A stretch of DNA of 64,000 bases from Lactuca virosa (Eukaryota > Streptophyta > Magnoliopsida > Asterales > Asteraceae), in assembly GCA_928212115.1 (NCBI GenBank), contig CAKMRJ010003334.1, forward strand, positions 341,793,508-341,857,507, in the 5' to 3' direction. Of the stretch, positions 21,000 through 29,885 are shown one piece after another. The position numbers and the translations under genes were made by a program. The stretch's first letter is position 1. The number at the start of each line of letters is the position of its first letter. The notes under the pieces are model-generated. The model did not search any database and was not told the DNA's origin. It saw only the letters and a program-made list of their open reading frames with translations.

Positions 21000-22474
21000 G
21001 CTAGTTCTTGGGTCCTTAACACAGGATGTGGTTTTCACATTTGTTGTGATTTGTAGGGTCTAAGAAGAAGTAGAGATGTGGAGCACGGGAAGATGAACTT
21101 GATCATGGGTAATAGGAAAGCGTCGCCTGTCACCAAGATTGGAGTTTATTCTTTATTGCTTAGTAATGGGTTAGGGTTAGATTTGAACGATTGTTACTAC
21201 TCGTCGGAAATGGAGAGAAACATTATTTATTTTCATGGTTTATATAAAGAAGGTTTTAGATTTTCGTTTAATAATGAAATTGGTTCTATTAATGCTTTCT
21301 ATAATGGTAAATTTTATTTTGAAGCATTGCCTTGTAATGGTATATATGAAACTGTGATGGTTGTAAAGAACATAGGAAATAATGTGTTGCATATTGATTC
21401 GTCCAATGGTTTGGACAAGGCATACTTGTGGCATTGTTGTCTTGGACATGTCAACAAGAAGCGTATAGACTAACTCCAAAAGGATGGAGTGTTGGAGTCA
21501 TTTGACTTAAAGTCGGATGACACATGCGAATCTTGTTTGCTTGGAAAGATGACTAAATCACCTTTCACTGTTACTTGTGAAAGAGGTGAGATATTATTAG
21601 ATCTCATACACACCGATGTGTGTGGGCCCTTTAGATCCACCACAAGGGATGCGAATCGCTTCTATGTGTTTTTTACCGATGATTATAGCAGATATGGGTA
21701 TATCTACTTAATCAAGCATAAGTCAGAAACTTTGGAAAAGTTCGAAGAGTTTAAGCAAGAAGTGGAGAATCAATTGGGCAGGAAGATAAAGATGCTCTGA
21801 TCTGATCGAGGTGGTGAGTATCTTAGTATCGAGTTCCACGACTATTTTAAGGAATGTGGAATTGTTTCACAATTGACGCCGCAGCTAATGGTGTGGATGA
21901 GAGGCGCAATCGAACCTTGTTGGACATGGTTCGTTCCATGATGAGTCGAGCTTCGTTACCTATCTCATTCTAGGGGTATGCCTTAGAGACTGCCACACAT
22001 ATCCTTAATCTAGTCCAAACTAAGAAGGTTGCCAAAACACCTAACGAGATATGGACAGGGAAGGTTCCCCCGTTGGCACATATCAAGGTTTGGGGTTGTG
22101 AGGCTTTCGTAAGACGAGAGAGTCACGACAAGCTTGAACCTCGTAGTGAGCGATGTATTTTCATCGGCTACCCGCGGAAATCCTTTGGATATCTCTTCTA
22201 CACACCGAGTGACAATGTTGTCTTTGTTGCGAGGAGAGGGGTTTTCCGAGAAAGAGAACTCATATGCCAAGGGGACAGTGGGAGGCAAATTGATCTTGAA
22301 GAGCTTCTAGAATCAAGTGATGAAGGAACCTCAAACACTAGCGCTCAACCCAAGGAGGAAACTCCTGTTGAACCAATTGACGAGTCCTTACCTCTAAGAC
22401 GTTCCAGTAGAGTTAGTGTTTCACCCGTATTATATGGCTTCCATATAACTGCTGAGGGTGATACATATGGATGA
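21000..22474 (+). pseudogene. pol: C3 protease and integrase, broken
   Basis: Starts with the protease box WVLNTGCG (about 21,009-21,032), where the catalytic aspartate of the usual D-T-G has become asparagine. The pre-integrase zinc region follows (LWHCCLGHVNKKRID, then LQKDGVLESFD and CESCLLGKM: H..H..C..C), then the integrase core with LIHTDVCGPF (first D) and SDRGGEY (second D) after a TGA at about 21,798. The E-containing region near 21,890 is frameshifted. The frame at 22,073-22,474 carries the end of integrase (RCIFIGYPRKSFGYLFY) and the linker to RT. There are at least four stops or frameshifts. Confidence 0.85.
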
Positions 22475-23003
22475 ACCTAGCAACTACAAGGAAGCCATGG
22501 CAGGCCTAGAGTCTGCAAAATGGAAAGAGGCAATGGACAGCGAGATTTAGTCCATGTATGACAATCAAGTTTGGAACTTGGTTGACAATGTACCAGGTCG
22601 TAAGACGGTCCGGTTCAAGAAGAAGACCGGCATGGCTGGGAAAGTGCACACATTCAAGGCATGACTGGTTGCGAAGGGTTTCACTCAAACTCCGGGAGTT
22701 GACTATGGCGAAATCTTCTCACCAGTGGCCAAGATCAAATCTATAAGGGTTATGCTGGCTATAGCTGCGTTTCATGATTATGAAATATGGAAGATGGACA
22801 TCAAAACCGCTTTCTTTAATGGAAAGTTGGTTGAGGATGTTTACATGAATCAACCAGAGGGTTTTGTAGATACAAAGTACCCTAATAGAGTGTGTAAGCT
22901 TGAGAAATCCATTTATGGATTGAAACAAGCATCTCGTAGATGGAATCTTTGTTTCGATGAGAAAGTCAAAGAGTTTGGTTTTTCGAGAAGCGAGGATGAG
23001 TCT
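22475..23003 (+). pseudogene. pol: C3 reverse transcriptase, first half
   Basis: Contains NYKEAMAGLESAKWKEAM, the VWNLVD box, VAKGFTQTPGVDYGEIFSPV, and the palm motif WKMDIKTAFFNGKL (the metal-binding D of motif A). It ends YGLKQASRRWNLCFDEKV...SEDES at 23,003, interrupted exactly there by Athila-like DNA. Two TAG/TGA stops near 22,549 and 22,663 break the frame. The active-site YVDD is in the second half, 15 kb downstream. Confidence 0.9.
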
Positions 23004-23240
23004 TTGATCTAAGCTTTCAATCTTGCTCTTGTCCTTTGAAGATGAACTCGATTCTCCCGATTTCTTCCCCGACTTCTTTGAGAACACTGACTTGAACTCT
23101 TGTAAAGGTGTCTTCTTTGGTGTTTGATCGTCTCTCACGTTCTTATCCTTCGTTTTGTGAAGGGATGACTCTGGATCTTCAAGTGGTGGTACCAAAGGTG
23201 TGTTGGAACCTCTGGTCATGAACTCCTGCAAAACAAACAA
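23004..23240 (-). pseudogene. gag: Athila-type gag N-terminal fragment (part A)
   Basis: Minus-strand frame with ATG at about 23,219 reading MTRGSNTPLVPPLEDPESS and a serine/lysine-rich continuation to SKIESLDQ, where it is cut off at the C3 junction. The opening resembles gag starts of Athila/Tat-type elements, by recognition only. Its orientation agrees with the minus-strand LTR and primer site at 36,880-38,132 and is opposite to the coding remains at 23,677 and 33,531. The exact first codon is uncertain. Confidence 0.5.
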
Positions 23241-23676
23241 AATAAAAATGTAAAATTGAACAAAAACTAAATAAAAATTGCCTACTGACTGTCCACCACG
23301 ACGTGGTAAAGGCTACCACCTCGTGTTGTCGCAGAAAAACAAGCAGAAAAGAAAAACGAGAAAATACTGAACTCACGTCGTGAGCATCAGCTTCACGTCG
23401 TGAATTTGAATGATAAACAGGGGTTTCATAGTTTAGCCTAGTTTTGAAGCCCACTAAGTGTAATTAGGTGGACCGGATTTTTTTTATCCCAGCAACCAAA
23501 TCACGTCGTGATTTAGCCCTTCACGATGTGGCGATTAAAAACAGGGGGGGACCAGTTACCCACTTCTCATTTGTTTACTCTACTTTGTTGCACGAAGTGA
23601 AGAAGCCCCACAGCCGATTTTCCCCAGTTTTCTTCCAAATTTCTTGAATCTTTTGTCTCTTAACTTCATTTGGAAC
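23241..23676. other. Athila-like non-coding stretch with TCACG-N-CGTGA palindromes
   Basis: No coding content is supported. Perfect TCACGTCGTGA copies lie at 23,373-23,383, 23,393-23,403 and 23,501-23,511, with decayed ones near 23,300 and 23,521. The orientation switch between the minus-strand gag fragment and the plus-strand ORF must lie in or near here. Confidence 0.7.
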
Positions 23677-23930
23677 ATGGCACCTAGAAGGGCAGTCCAG
23701 CAGGAGAATAACCCGATTAATGTGGCTAGCATTCACCCGTTGTATCGTTTTCCACGAAACATTTCTCGGGCATTGTTGACCACATAGGAAAACCGTTTGG
23801 GATGGCTTTATAACCGCGAGTTTGCAATAGCACCCATTGTGGATTGGGGATGGTTGCGCGGTGTGGGCATGGTTGTGGAATTGGAGCGTTATTGGACGAA
23901 GGTGTACGAGGGGGTTGACATTAGATAGGG
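23677..23930 (+). pseudogene. Athila-type ORF, N-terminal fragment (part B)
   Basis: ATG at 23,677 reads MAPRRAVQQENNPINVASIH, followed by a TAG at 23,785-23,787 (fits CAG to TAG) and a continuation rich in W/L/R (ENRLGWLYNREF..., DWGWLRGVG) until G3 interrupts it at about 23,930. The likely C-terminal part of the same frame is at 33,531-33,701, on the other side of G3. Athila elements carry a large ORF of this style; I cannot say whether this is gag-like or the envelope-like ORF. Confidence 0.5.
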
Positions 23931-23934
23931 CCGC

Positions 23935-24054
23935 AACAATTCTTTGAGCTATGATTTCTTCCAGTTGTGTTGTACTTATTGGGGGGTTTGGTTCTGGTGG
24001 TTGTTGTGGTGCTGATGGTCGGTTAGGGTTTAGCCGATTACTCCTTCTAGGCAT
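23935..24054 (-). pseudogene. gag: G3 gag, N-terminal fragment
   Basis: ATG at 24,054 gives MPRRSNRLNPNRPSAPQQPP followed by LEEIIAQRIVAAL, a typical opening of Tekay/Reina-type gag (proline-rich start then an 'IAQR.AAAL' helix). About 40-45 residues survive before the junction with Athila-like sequence near 23,930. The rest of the frame downstream is not gag. Confidence 0.75.
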
Positions 24055-24355
24055 TTGTTTTAGTTCCTAAAATAATAAGAATTTTATGAGTTTTGTTAAT
24101 CATTTAATACACGAGTACTAAATACTTCAATTATTCTTCAAAGTGTAAAACATAATGGACAACACAATGATTACTGTAACATATGCTTCATATTATTACT
24201 AGCGGTTACATCAGTTTATTTAGGTTTATAAGAGAAATGTTTCTATAAACATTGCAAAATTTGCAAGGTTTTCTACATCCTTGCTATAAACTTTCCCTTT
24301 TTTCGCCTTAACTAATCTGATTTCCCTATTTATACAACCACTAGTTTTAGCTTAT

Positions 24356-25165
24356 CTACCAGAAACCTAAGTGATGACCTAGCACGTCAGTGACATTAAC
24401 CACTTGCTCTTCAAGTGCTTGAGTTCTCTGCTCAAGACTTCCCATGTGTTCTTCATTTCTTGAGGTTTGATTGTAGAGCTCTAACTCTGCAATCCTTGCA
24501 TCATGAGTAATCATGTCGTTATAAGCGAAATTTATACGATGATGGACATCCATCACCGATTCCTGATCTCGCGTCCTTTGTCCTTCTAGCCTTCGTACTC
24601 TTCCAGAGAGATGAGTAGCCCTCCCTTCAACAATTTCCATCTTATCTTCAATTTTCACACTTTCCTCAAACAATTGAGATAAAGTGTTAACTTCAGGAGA
24701 ATGTGGAAGATGTGTTCGAGATGATTGACCTGTCTCATACATCTTAGCAGCTCTTTCTTCCGCCACCCACCTATCAACAGTTTGTGTGATCCGTGCAGGT
24801 TCATCTTGAACTCTATGACTTCCTGAAGATGTCGACTTCTGATTCTTCTTAATCTTTTGCCATATCGGTATGGATTTACATGCCGTGCGTTTCATTTTTG
24901 CTCATCCTGGAACTTTACGGTAAAGAGTGTTCAGTGGTGGTAAAGATGATGCCACTGATTCTGTCTTCTCCATTGATTCGCTTTCTTCCATTGGTTCACT
25001 CTCTTCCCATTCGTTGGAGGGTAAAGGTGCTCCATCGTCAGAAGGTATTGGATGAAAGGTGGTTGGATTTATAGGGTAGTAAGGATCGCCTACCATCATG
25101 GGGAATGAAACTTCCTCTTCTTCATCCATATCCTCGATGATTATCCATTCTCGTGAATGTGCCAT
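24356..25165 (-). pseudogene. G3 pre-gag ORF, acidic and coiled-coil
   Basis: Two consecutive minus-strand frames between primer site and gag. The first (25,165-24,902) starts MAHSREWIIIEDMDEEEEVS and is very acidic with proline and serine (PYYPINPTTFHPIPSDD). The second (24,895-24,356), in another frame, holds a heptad-like helix (VEGRATHLSGRVRRLEGQ and AELELYNQTSRNEEHMGSL). A frameshift at about 24,900 separates them. Reading frames ahead of gag are not part of the standard Gypsy plan; I recognise the layout from Asteraceae elements but know no function. A self-associating accessory or gag-related protein is possible. Confidence 0.6.
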
Positions 25166-25707
25166 GTCGAATTCCTATACGTTTCGGATCACCAAGAGTT
25201 TTAGTCTATCAAATATTACTCCCAAATTAAATAGTTCATATGATCTGATCATAATAAAATGTAGTTGCGCACCTACACCTAATTGTGATAGGATATATGC
25301 ACATATAAAATTTAGTTGGAATATTTGATCTAAATCCTTGAGATCAAAAACATTCCGGGTATTAAGGTGTATTCTCATCGCGGGTCTGAGTCTTTATATA
25401 TGACTCTATATTCTTATTTATTGTATTCACGCTTTAACTATTGTTTGTTACTTCAGGTCTATCTGATAAGGCTCCTGCCAGTCAGGACAATCAAAAGGGC
25501 AGGATCATTTTAGCATATAGCCGTTCTGGAATCCAGCAACCCAAATCGACATGTCTATCCTTTTCACCGCTCCCGTAAGTAGTCCTTCAGTAGAATAATT
25601 AATAATACTTTTTACTGTAGGCTAAGGGATATACCTAAACCTAATAGAGTAAGCCCTAAACTATAGACGTGCTTTGTTAAGAAAGTACTAGTTCACTATA
25701 GTTAATA

Positions 25708-25719
25708 GCTCTGATACCA
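25708..25719 (-). promoter_or_regulatory. G3 primer binding site (initiator tRNA-Met)
   Basis: Reads TGGTATCAGAGC on the minus strand, five bases from the LTR end at 25,725. It proves that the LTR at 25,725-27,948 also acts as a 5' LTR. Confidence 0.9.
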
Positions 25720-25724
25720 ATTTC

Positions 25725-27948
25725 TGTCACACCCCCAGTCATCGGCGGAAACACCGGGTAGTGTACGTCATTCTTCGTATCACAGTTATATAACATACAT
25801 TAAACAGTACTAAGAAAATACATACCTTTATTGATAATTGAAAGTTACATAACTGTTTTTCTAGAACCTATTACATAATATCCGACTATGGCATACTTCT
25901 TAATGAACAGAAAGGTAATAGTAAAACTTCTTCTGTTCGAATACATACCAGCTTTTCAAGTTCCTGAAAACACATGCATTTTAAAATACGTCAACATAAA
26001 GTTGGTGAGTCCACAGGTTTTGACTCCATAAAATAATACATTTTTCCACGTTCAAAAGTATAGTTTTGAAAGTATCATTTTGACTCTCCAACATTTAGTA
26101 GGTATGTTAGGTATAATAGTTTACTTATCAATTAAGTGTTATACCTAAATATTCCTTAAACCTAAGGTATAAGTAGGGGAAACTTATACTTAACATTAAT
26201 ACTTGTATACGACAAAGTATAATGTTTCTAACAATTTGCTACCATGAGCCTGTAACCGCTGCTATGACATAATACCTCTGATAAAACACACTCATGATTT
26301 ACCATGAGAAACAAACACACTCATGATTTACCATGAGAAACAATACCGTACGCTTCATCGACGCCGGAACAATAACAAATAAAAGGATAGTTCATCACTC
26401 GCTTTTGGTTGACTGTAGCTAACAGTCACAAGTTGGGTGGTCAACCCGTATACTAATTATACACGACTTCCTCGCTCACACGGGATTAACGGTTACAGTT
26501 CAGAGGATTTCCGCTAAGATCCCCAATCTTAGTTGATGAATACAATTAGTCATGTAGACTTCGATGGCTTCCTATAGCTCTAACAACAAAATCATTTTCA
26601 TGTCTAAAACCCTAAGTTACTAGACTATGCTTTTAAACATTACTCCTAACTTCATAACATTTAGGCAGTATAACAGCTATATCTTGAAGTAAAACCAGGT
26701 TTTATCTTGACATAAAACCAATAATAACAACACATAACGTTCCTAGTTTTATCTTGACATAAAACTATTAATAACAATATATAACATACTAAGTTTTATC
26801 TTGACATAAAACTAACAATAACAACATATAACATACCAAGTTTTATCTTGACATAAAACCAATAATAGCAACATACTTTAGAACTTAACATATAGAACTT
26901 CTGAATATAACTTTGAAACTATATCGCACACAACATATATATAGAATCCTAAGTATAACTCAAGATCTACATTAGTAAATTAACATGCTGACAAGTTGAT
27001 AATAGTTGTATATATTCAAAATATTATATTTAGAACAACTATACCCCGACTATTATAACTATATACTTTCATATAGACATAATAATAACGTATATATAAT
27101 ATTTAGCATGCATTTTCCCCTCGAAATATTAGAAAGTGGGGCCGTGAAACTCACCCTAGTAGCGTGATTTTATGTAATCTAAGCAGAAACGGTCAGCGTA
27201 CAAGGTCGTCGGGGCTCGGGATGCAAGATGGCTTCAGCAAAGGAGAGAGGAGAAAGAAGTTTAGGTGTAAGAATGGCTGAAGTCGGACCTGCTATTTATA
27301 GTAGGGATTTTGGACCCCCACGTCGTGGGTTTTATAAGGCCCACGTCGTGACTTAGGATCTTATCCCCGTAGACTTGCCATTTGCGTCCCTAGCTTCGGA
27401 AGGAGGCTATGTGACTCATCAAGTCATGAGATATCCTTGCTCACATCGTGAGTTTGGATCTTATCCCCTCGCAGCCTCGTCAAACACCTTCTAGATTCCG
27501 AGATGTGGATAAATGACTCTTCACGTCGTGAACTCAGTCAGATTAAGGTTTCTGACAGCTGAATCTTCGGAAGGTCGTAACTTTCACATACGAACTTCGT
27601 TTTTGACGTTCTTTATATGCACGCGTAGGTATTTACAAGTACTACAACTCTATTTTATACTCCAATAGCTAATTCTAAGTCTATTTTAAATTCCTCTTAT
27701 TATAGAGATTTATAGTGTTCGGTTTATCATAACTTCTTCATGCGAAGTCAGATTCAGACATTCTCTATATTTTTGGAATCGTATGGACGTATACTTTGAG
27801 TTGTATCATAAAGAAAGTTCATATTTATATTAGAATTTATCATGAACTACATATCACTCTTATCATATTACTAGTTTAACAAAATCACATTACATGATTG
27901 GTATAATCACATGTGATTGTCTATTGACCTATTTTGACTAGTGTTACA
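25725..27948 (-). repeat. G3 complete LTR, 2,224 bp
   Basis: Coding orientation begins TGTAACACTAGTCAAAATAGG and ends GGGGGTGTGACA. A TATAAATA box is on the minus strand at about 27,293-27,300. Four near-identical tandem-like units with TTTTATCTTGACATAAAACY (itself an inverted repeat, TTTTAT/ATAAAA) occur at 26,700-26,860. Palindromes CCCACGTCGTGGG (27,317) and TCACGTCGTGA (27,521) lie in the upstream half. The segment 26,206-27,948 is repeated at 31,767-33,529. Confidence 0.9.
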
Positions 27949-27961
27949 TTCTCCCCCCGTT
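27949..27961 (-). promoter_or_regulatory. G3 polypurine tract
   Basis: The minus strand reads AACGGGGGGAGAA directly before the LTR start TGTAACAC. It is the plus-strand primer for cDNA synthesis and shows that 25,725-27,948 is also a 3' LTR. Confidence 0.9.
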
Positions 27962-28012
27962 AGAATAATTTCGTCTCGAAATTTATCTTATGGATGGGGT
28001 TTTGTCAAACAG

Positions 28013-28405
28013 TTAGGGGTATTTTTCTTTCATCTGATCTTCACGTTCCCAAGTAAATTCAGTTCCTCGTAAAGAGTTCCATCGAACTTTCACTATGGGA
28101 ATACGACTTTGCTTTAATCGTTTGACTTCTCGATCCATGATCTCAACAGGTTCTTCTACAAAGTTGAGTTTTATATTGACTTGTATCTCTTCGAGAGGTA
28201 TAACAAGAGTGTCATCGGAAAGACATCTTTTGAGATTTGATACGTGAAAAACATCGTGCACATTACTTAGCTCTTGAGGCAACTTGAGTTGGTATGCGAC
28301 AGAACCAATTCTTGCTAGTATTTAAAAAGGTCCTATATAGCGTGGGTTTAGTTTTCCCCGTTTCCCGAATCGAATTACGCCTTTCCAAGGAGAGACCTTC
28401 AACAT
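28013..28405 (-). pseudogene. pol: G3 integrase C-terminus with chromodomain-like end
   Basis: The minus strand from 28,405 reads MLKVSPWKGVIRFGKRGKL, the GPY/F module of Gypsy integrases (NPRYIGPF), then after a stop at about 28,320 a frame with VFHVSNLKRCLSDDTLVIP and the end VKVRWNSLRGTEFTWERED, a chromodomain-like tail of Tekay-type integrases. The tail is thought to direct integration to heterochromatin. Everything N-terminal to it is missing; N1 sequence begins at 28,408. Confidence 0.9.
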
Positions 28406-28407
28406 TA

Positions 28408-28642
28408 TGTAAATGGGTTGAGTCTTTCCTATAAATAGGAAGTGAGTGACTCTCATTATGTAAGGAACCATTTGGAGTGTTAAACTAGAGAGAGAAATTG
28501 TGTACAAACCCATTTGTATATCCTTTCTAGATCTAATATGAGCTTACATAGATTTATTTACTCCTTGTGTTCTTGATTTTACATGATGATTCACTAGATA
28601 TTTTCTAATTCCGCACATGCCATCATAATCAACACCACTACA
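28408..28642 (+). repeat. N1 5' LTR, 235 bp
   Basis: Starts TGTAAATGGGTTGAGTC and ends ACACCACTACA. The TATA box (CCTATAAATAGG, about 28,428-28,439) is only some 20 bp from the start, leaving almost no U3; either the left end is truncated or the U3 is unusually small. The bases before it, CATTA (28,403-28,407), would be the target duplication. Confidence 0.6.
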
Positions 28643-28644
28643 AT

Positions 28645-28656
28645 TGGTATCAGAGC
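28645..28656 (+). promoter_or_regulatory. N1 primer binding site (initiator tRNA-Met)
   Basis: TGGTATCAGAGC two bases after the LTR end. Confidence 0.9.
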
Positions 28657-28901
28657 GGGTGTTCTTGATTTGATCAAGAATTGATCCATGGTGACAATCT
28701 TGATTTGGTGATTCTTCATTGTGTTTTGATCTTCGTGATTTAGAGAGTTTTTGGATTCTAGAAATCGAATTCATCTTTGATTATATTCAAAATTCAATTT
28801 TCTTCACTAGAATTCAAGTGATTTTTACTCTCTCTCTCTCCAGAAAACCCATTCAAAATCACTTTCTCTCTCTAGAAATCTTCAAGTTCTAGTGATCAAA
28901 A

Positions 28902-29564
28902 ATGGCAGTTTACTTGGAGTATGATTCTTGGATTGTGATCGTTAAAGATGTCAAATACAAAATCGGTTTAGAACAATTCATTGGATTAATATTGAAAGGC
29001 TTGATGATTTCATGGGATACTTTGATTTCTTATGGAGGTTTGAAGGATGATCATGGAGGATTGATTTTTCAACCACTTTCAAAGATTGAATGCTTGACTA
29101 AAGTTTGCCATAACTTGACGAATGAGAGAGATAAAAATGAAGGAAAGGAAAAAGAATTGTTTGATAAGTATTTCATTTCTCTTATTGATAACCCAAGTGA
29201 TCTTCATGCTCTTATGTTTGTTGAAGATGTTCTTGACGATCATCATGTTCTTGATGTTCTTGATGTTCAAGAAAAAGGAGTTCAAGTTGATTTTCATGAT
29301 GAAAAAGTTTTTTGCTCGATTGGAGTTAAAACCGATGATATTTTGTGTTCTTGTGATTTGTTTGAAGGAATGATTCCTTATCGGAAGCCGGTAATACAAG
29401 AAATTCACAAGTATCAAACTCCAAAAGATTTGATTCAAACTCAAGAAGTTGTGGAAAGTGGGTTTGTTCATAAAACCAAGTCTTCAAGATGCAAAAAGAT
29501 GAGAAAGAAAAAGAAGAAGAAGATTAAACGGAAGAACAAGCGAGTTTATTCACAAAAATCGTAG
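28902..29564 (+). CDS. N1 gag-like protein, 220 aa
   Basis: Open frame MAVYLEYDSWIVIVKDVKYK... ending in a very basic tail (KKMRKKKKKKIKRKNK). It is the only long open frame of N1 and follows the primer site by about 250 bp, the position of gag. There is no zinc knuckle; the lysine-rich tail could replace it for RNA binding. A CT-rich, TCTCTCTC-containing leader precedes it. After the stop at 29,562-29,564 the next frame (29,574-29,885) continues with KQIWVPKQQSPK, a motif found between gag and protease in SIRE-like Copia elements, so the two were probably one protein. I recognise no closer homologue. Confidence 0.5.
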   Translation: MAVYLEYDSWIVIVKDVKYKIGLEQFIGLILKGLMISWDTLISYGGLKDDHGGLIFQPLSKIECLTKVCHNLTNERDKNEGKEKELFDKYFISLIDNPSDLHALMFVEDVLDDHHVLDVLDVQEKGVQVDFHDEKVFCSIGVKTDDILCSCDLFEGMIPYRKPVIQEIHKYQTPKDLIQTQEVVESGFVHKTKSSRCKKMRKKKKKKIKRKNKRVYSQKS

Positions 29565-29573
29565 AATGTTGTT

Positions 29574-29885
29574 GTGAATCCGAAATCCGTGAAGCAAATT
29601 TGGGTTCCAAAGCAACAATCTCCAAAGGTAGCAATGAATTTGAAGTCAGAACCCAAAAGTGTTGGTGGTTCTTTTGAAGATGTTCTTGGATCGTTGAAGA
29701 ACACGAAGAACACGAAGAACGAGTTGTACATCTCGCATAGTAGGTGGTACAATGTTCAAATTGGAGATTTTCTCATTCCAACAAAAGAACCAAGATCTTC
29801 TAAATTTGATTCGTTCGGTGCAAATGGGTCTCGATTCGTCAAAAAGGTATCTCAAATTCTCAAATGGATTCCAAAACATCCATGA
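29574..29885 (+). pseudogene. N1 gag continuation
   Basis: A 103-residue frame with QIWVPKQQSPK near the start and an asparagine/lysine-rich run NTKNTKNE. It ends at KWIPKHP with a stop; no protease D-S-G follows. It is interpreted as the tail of the N1 gag-like polyprotein separated by a stop mutation. Confidence 0.45.
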
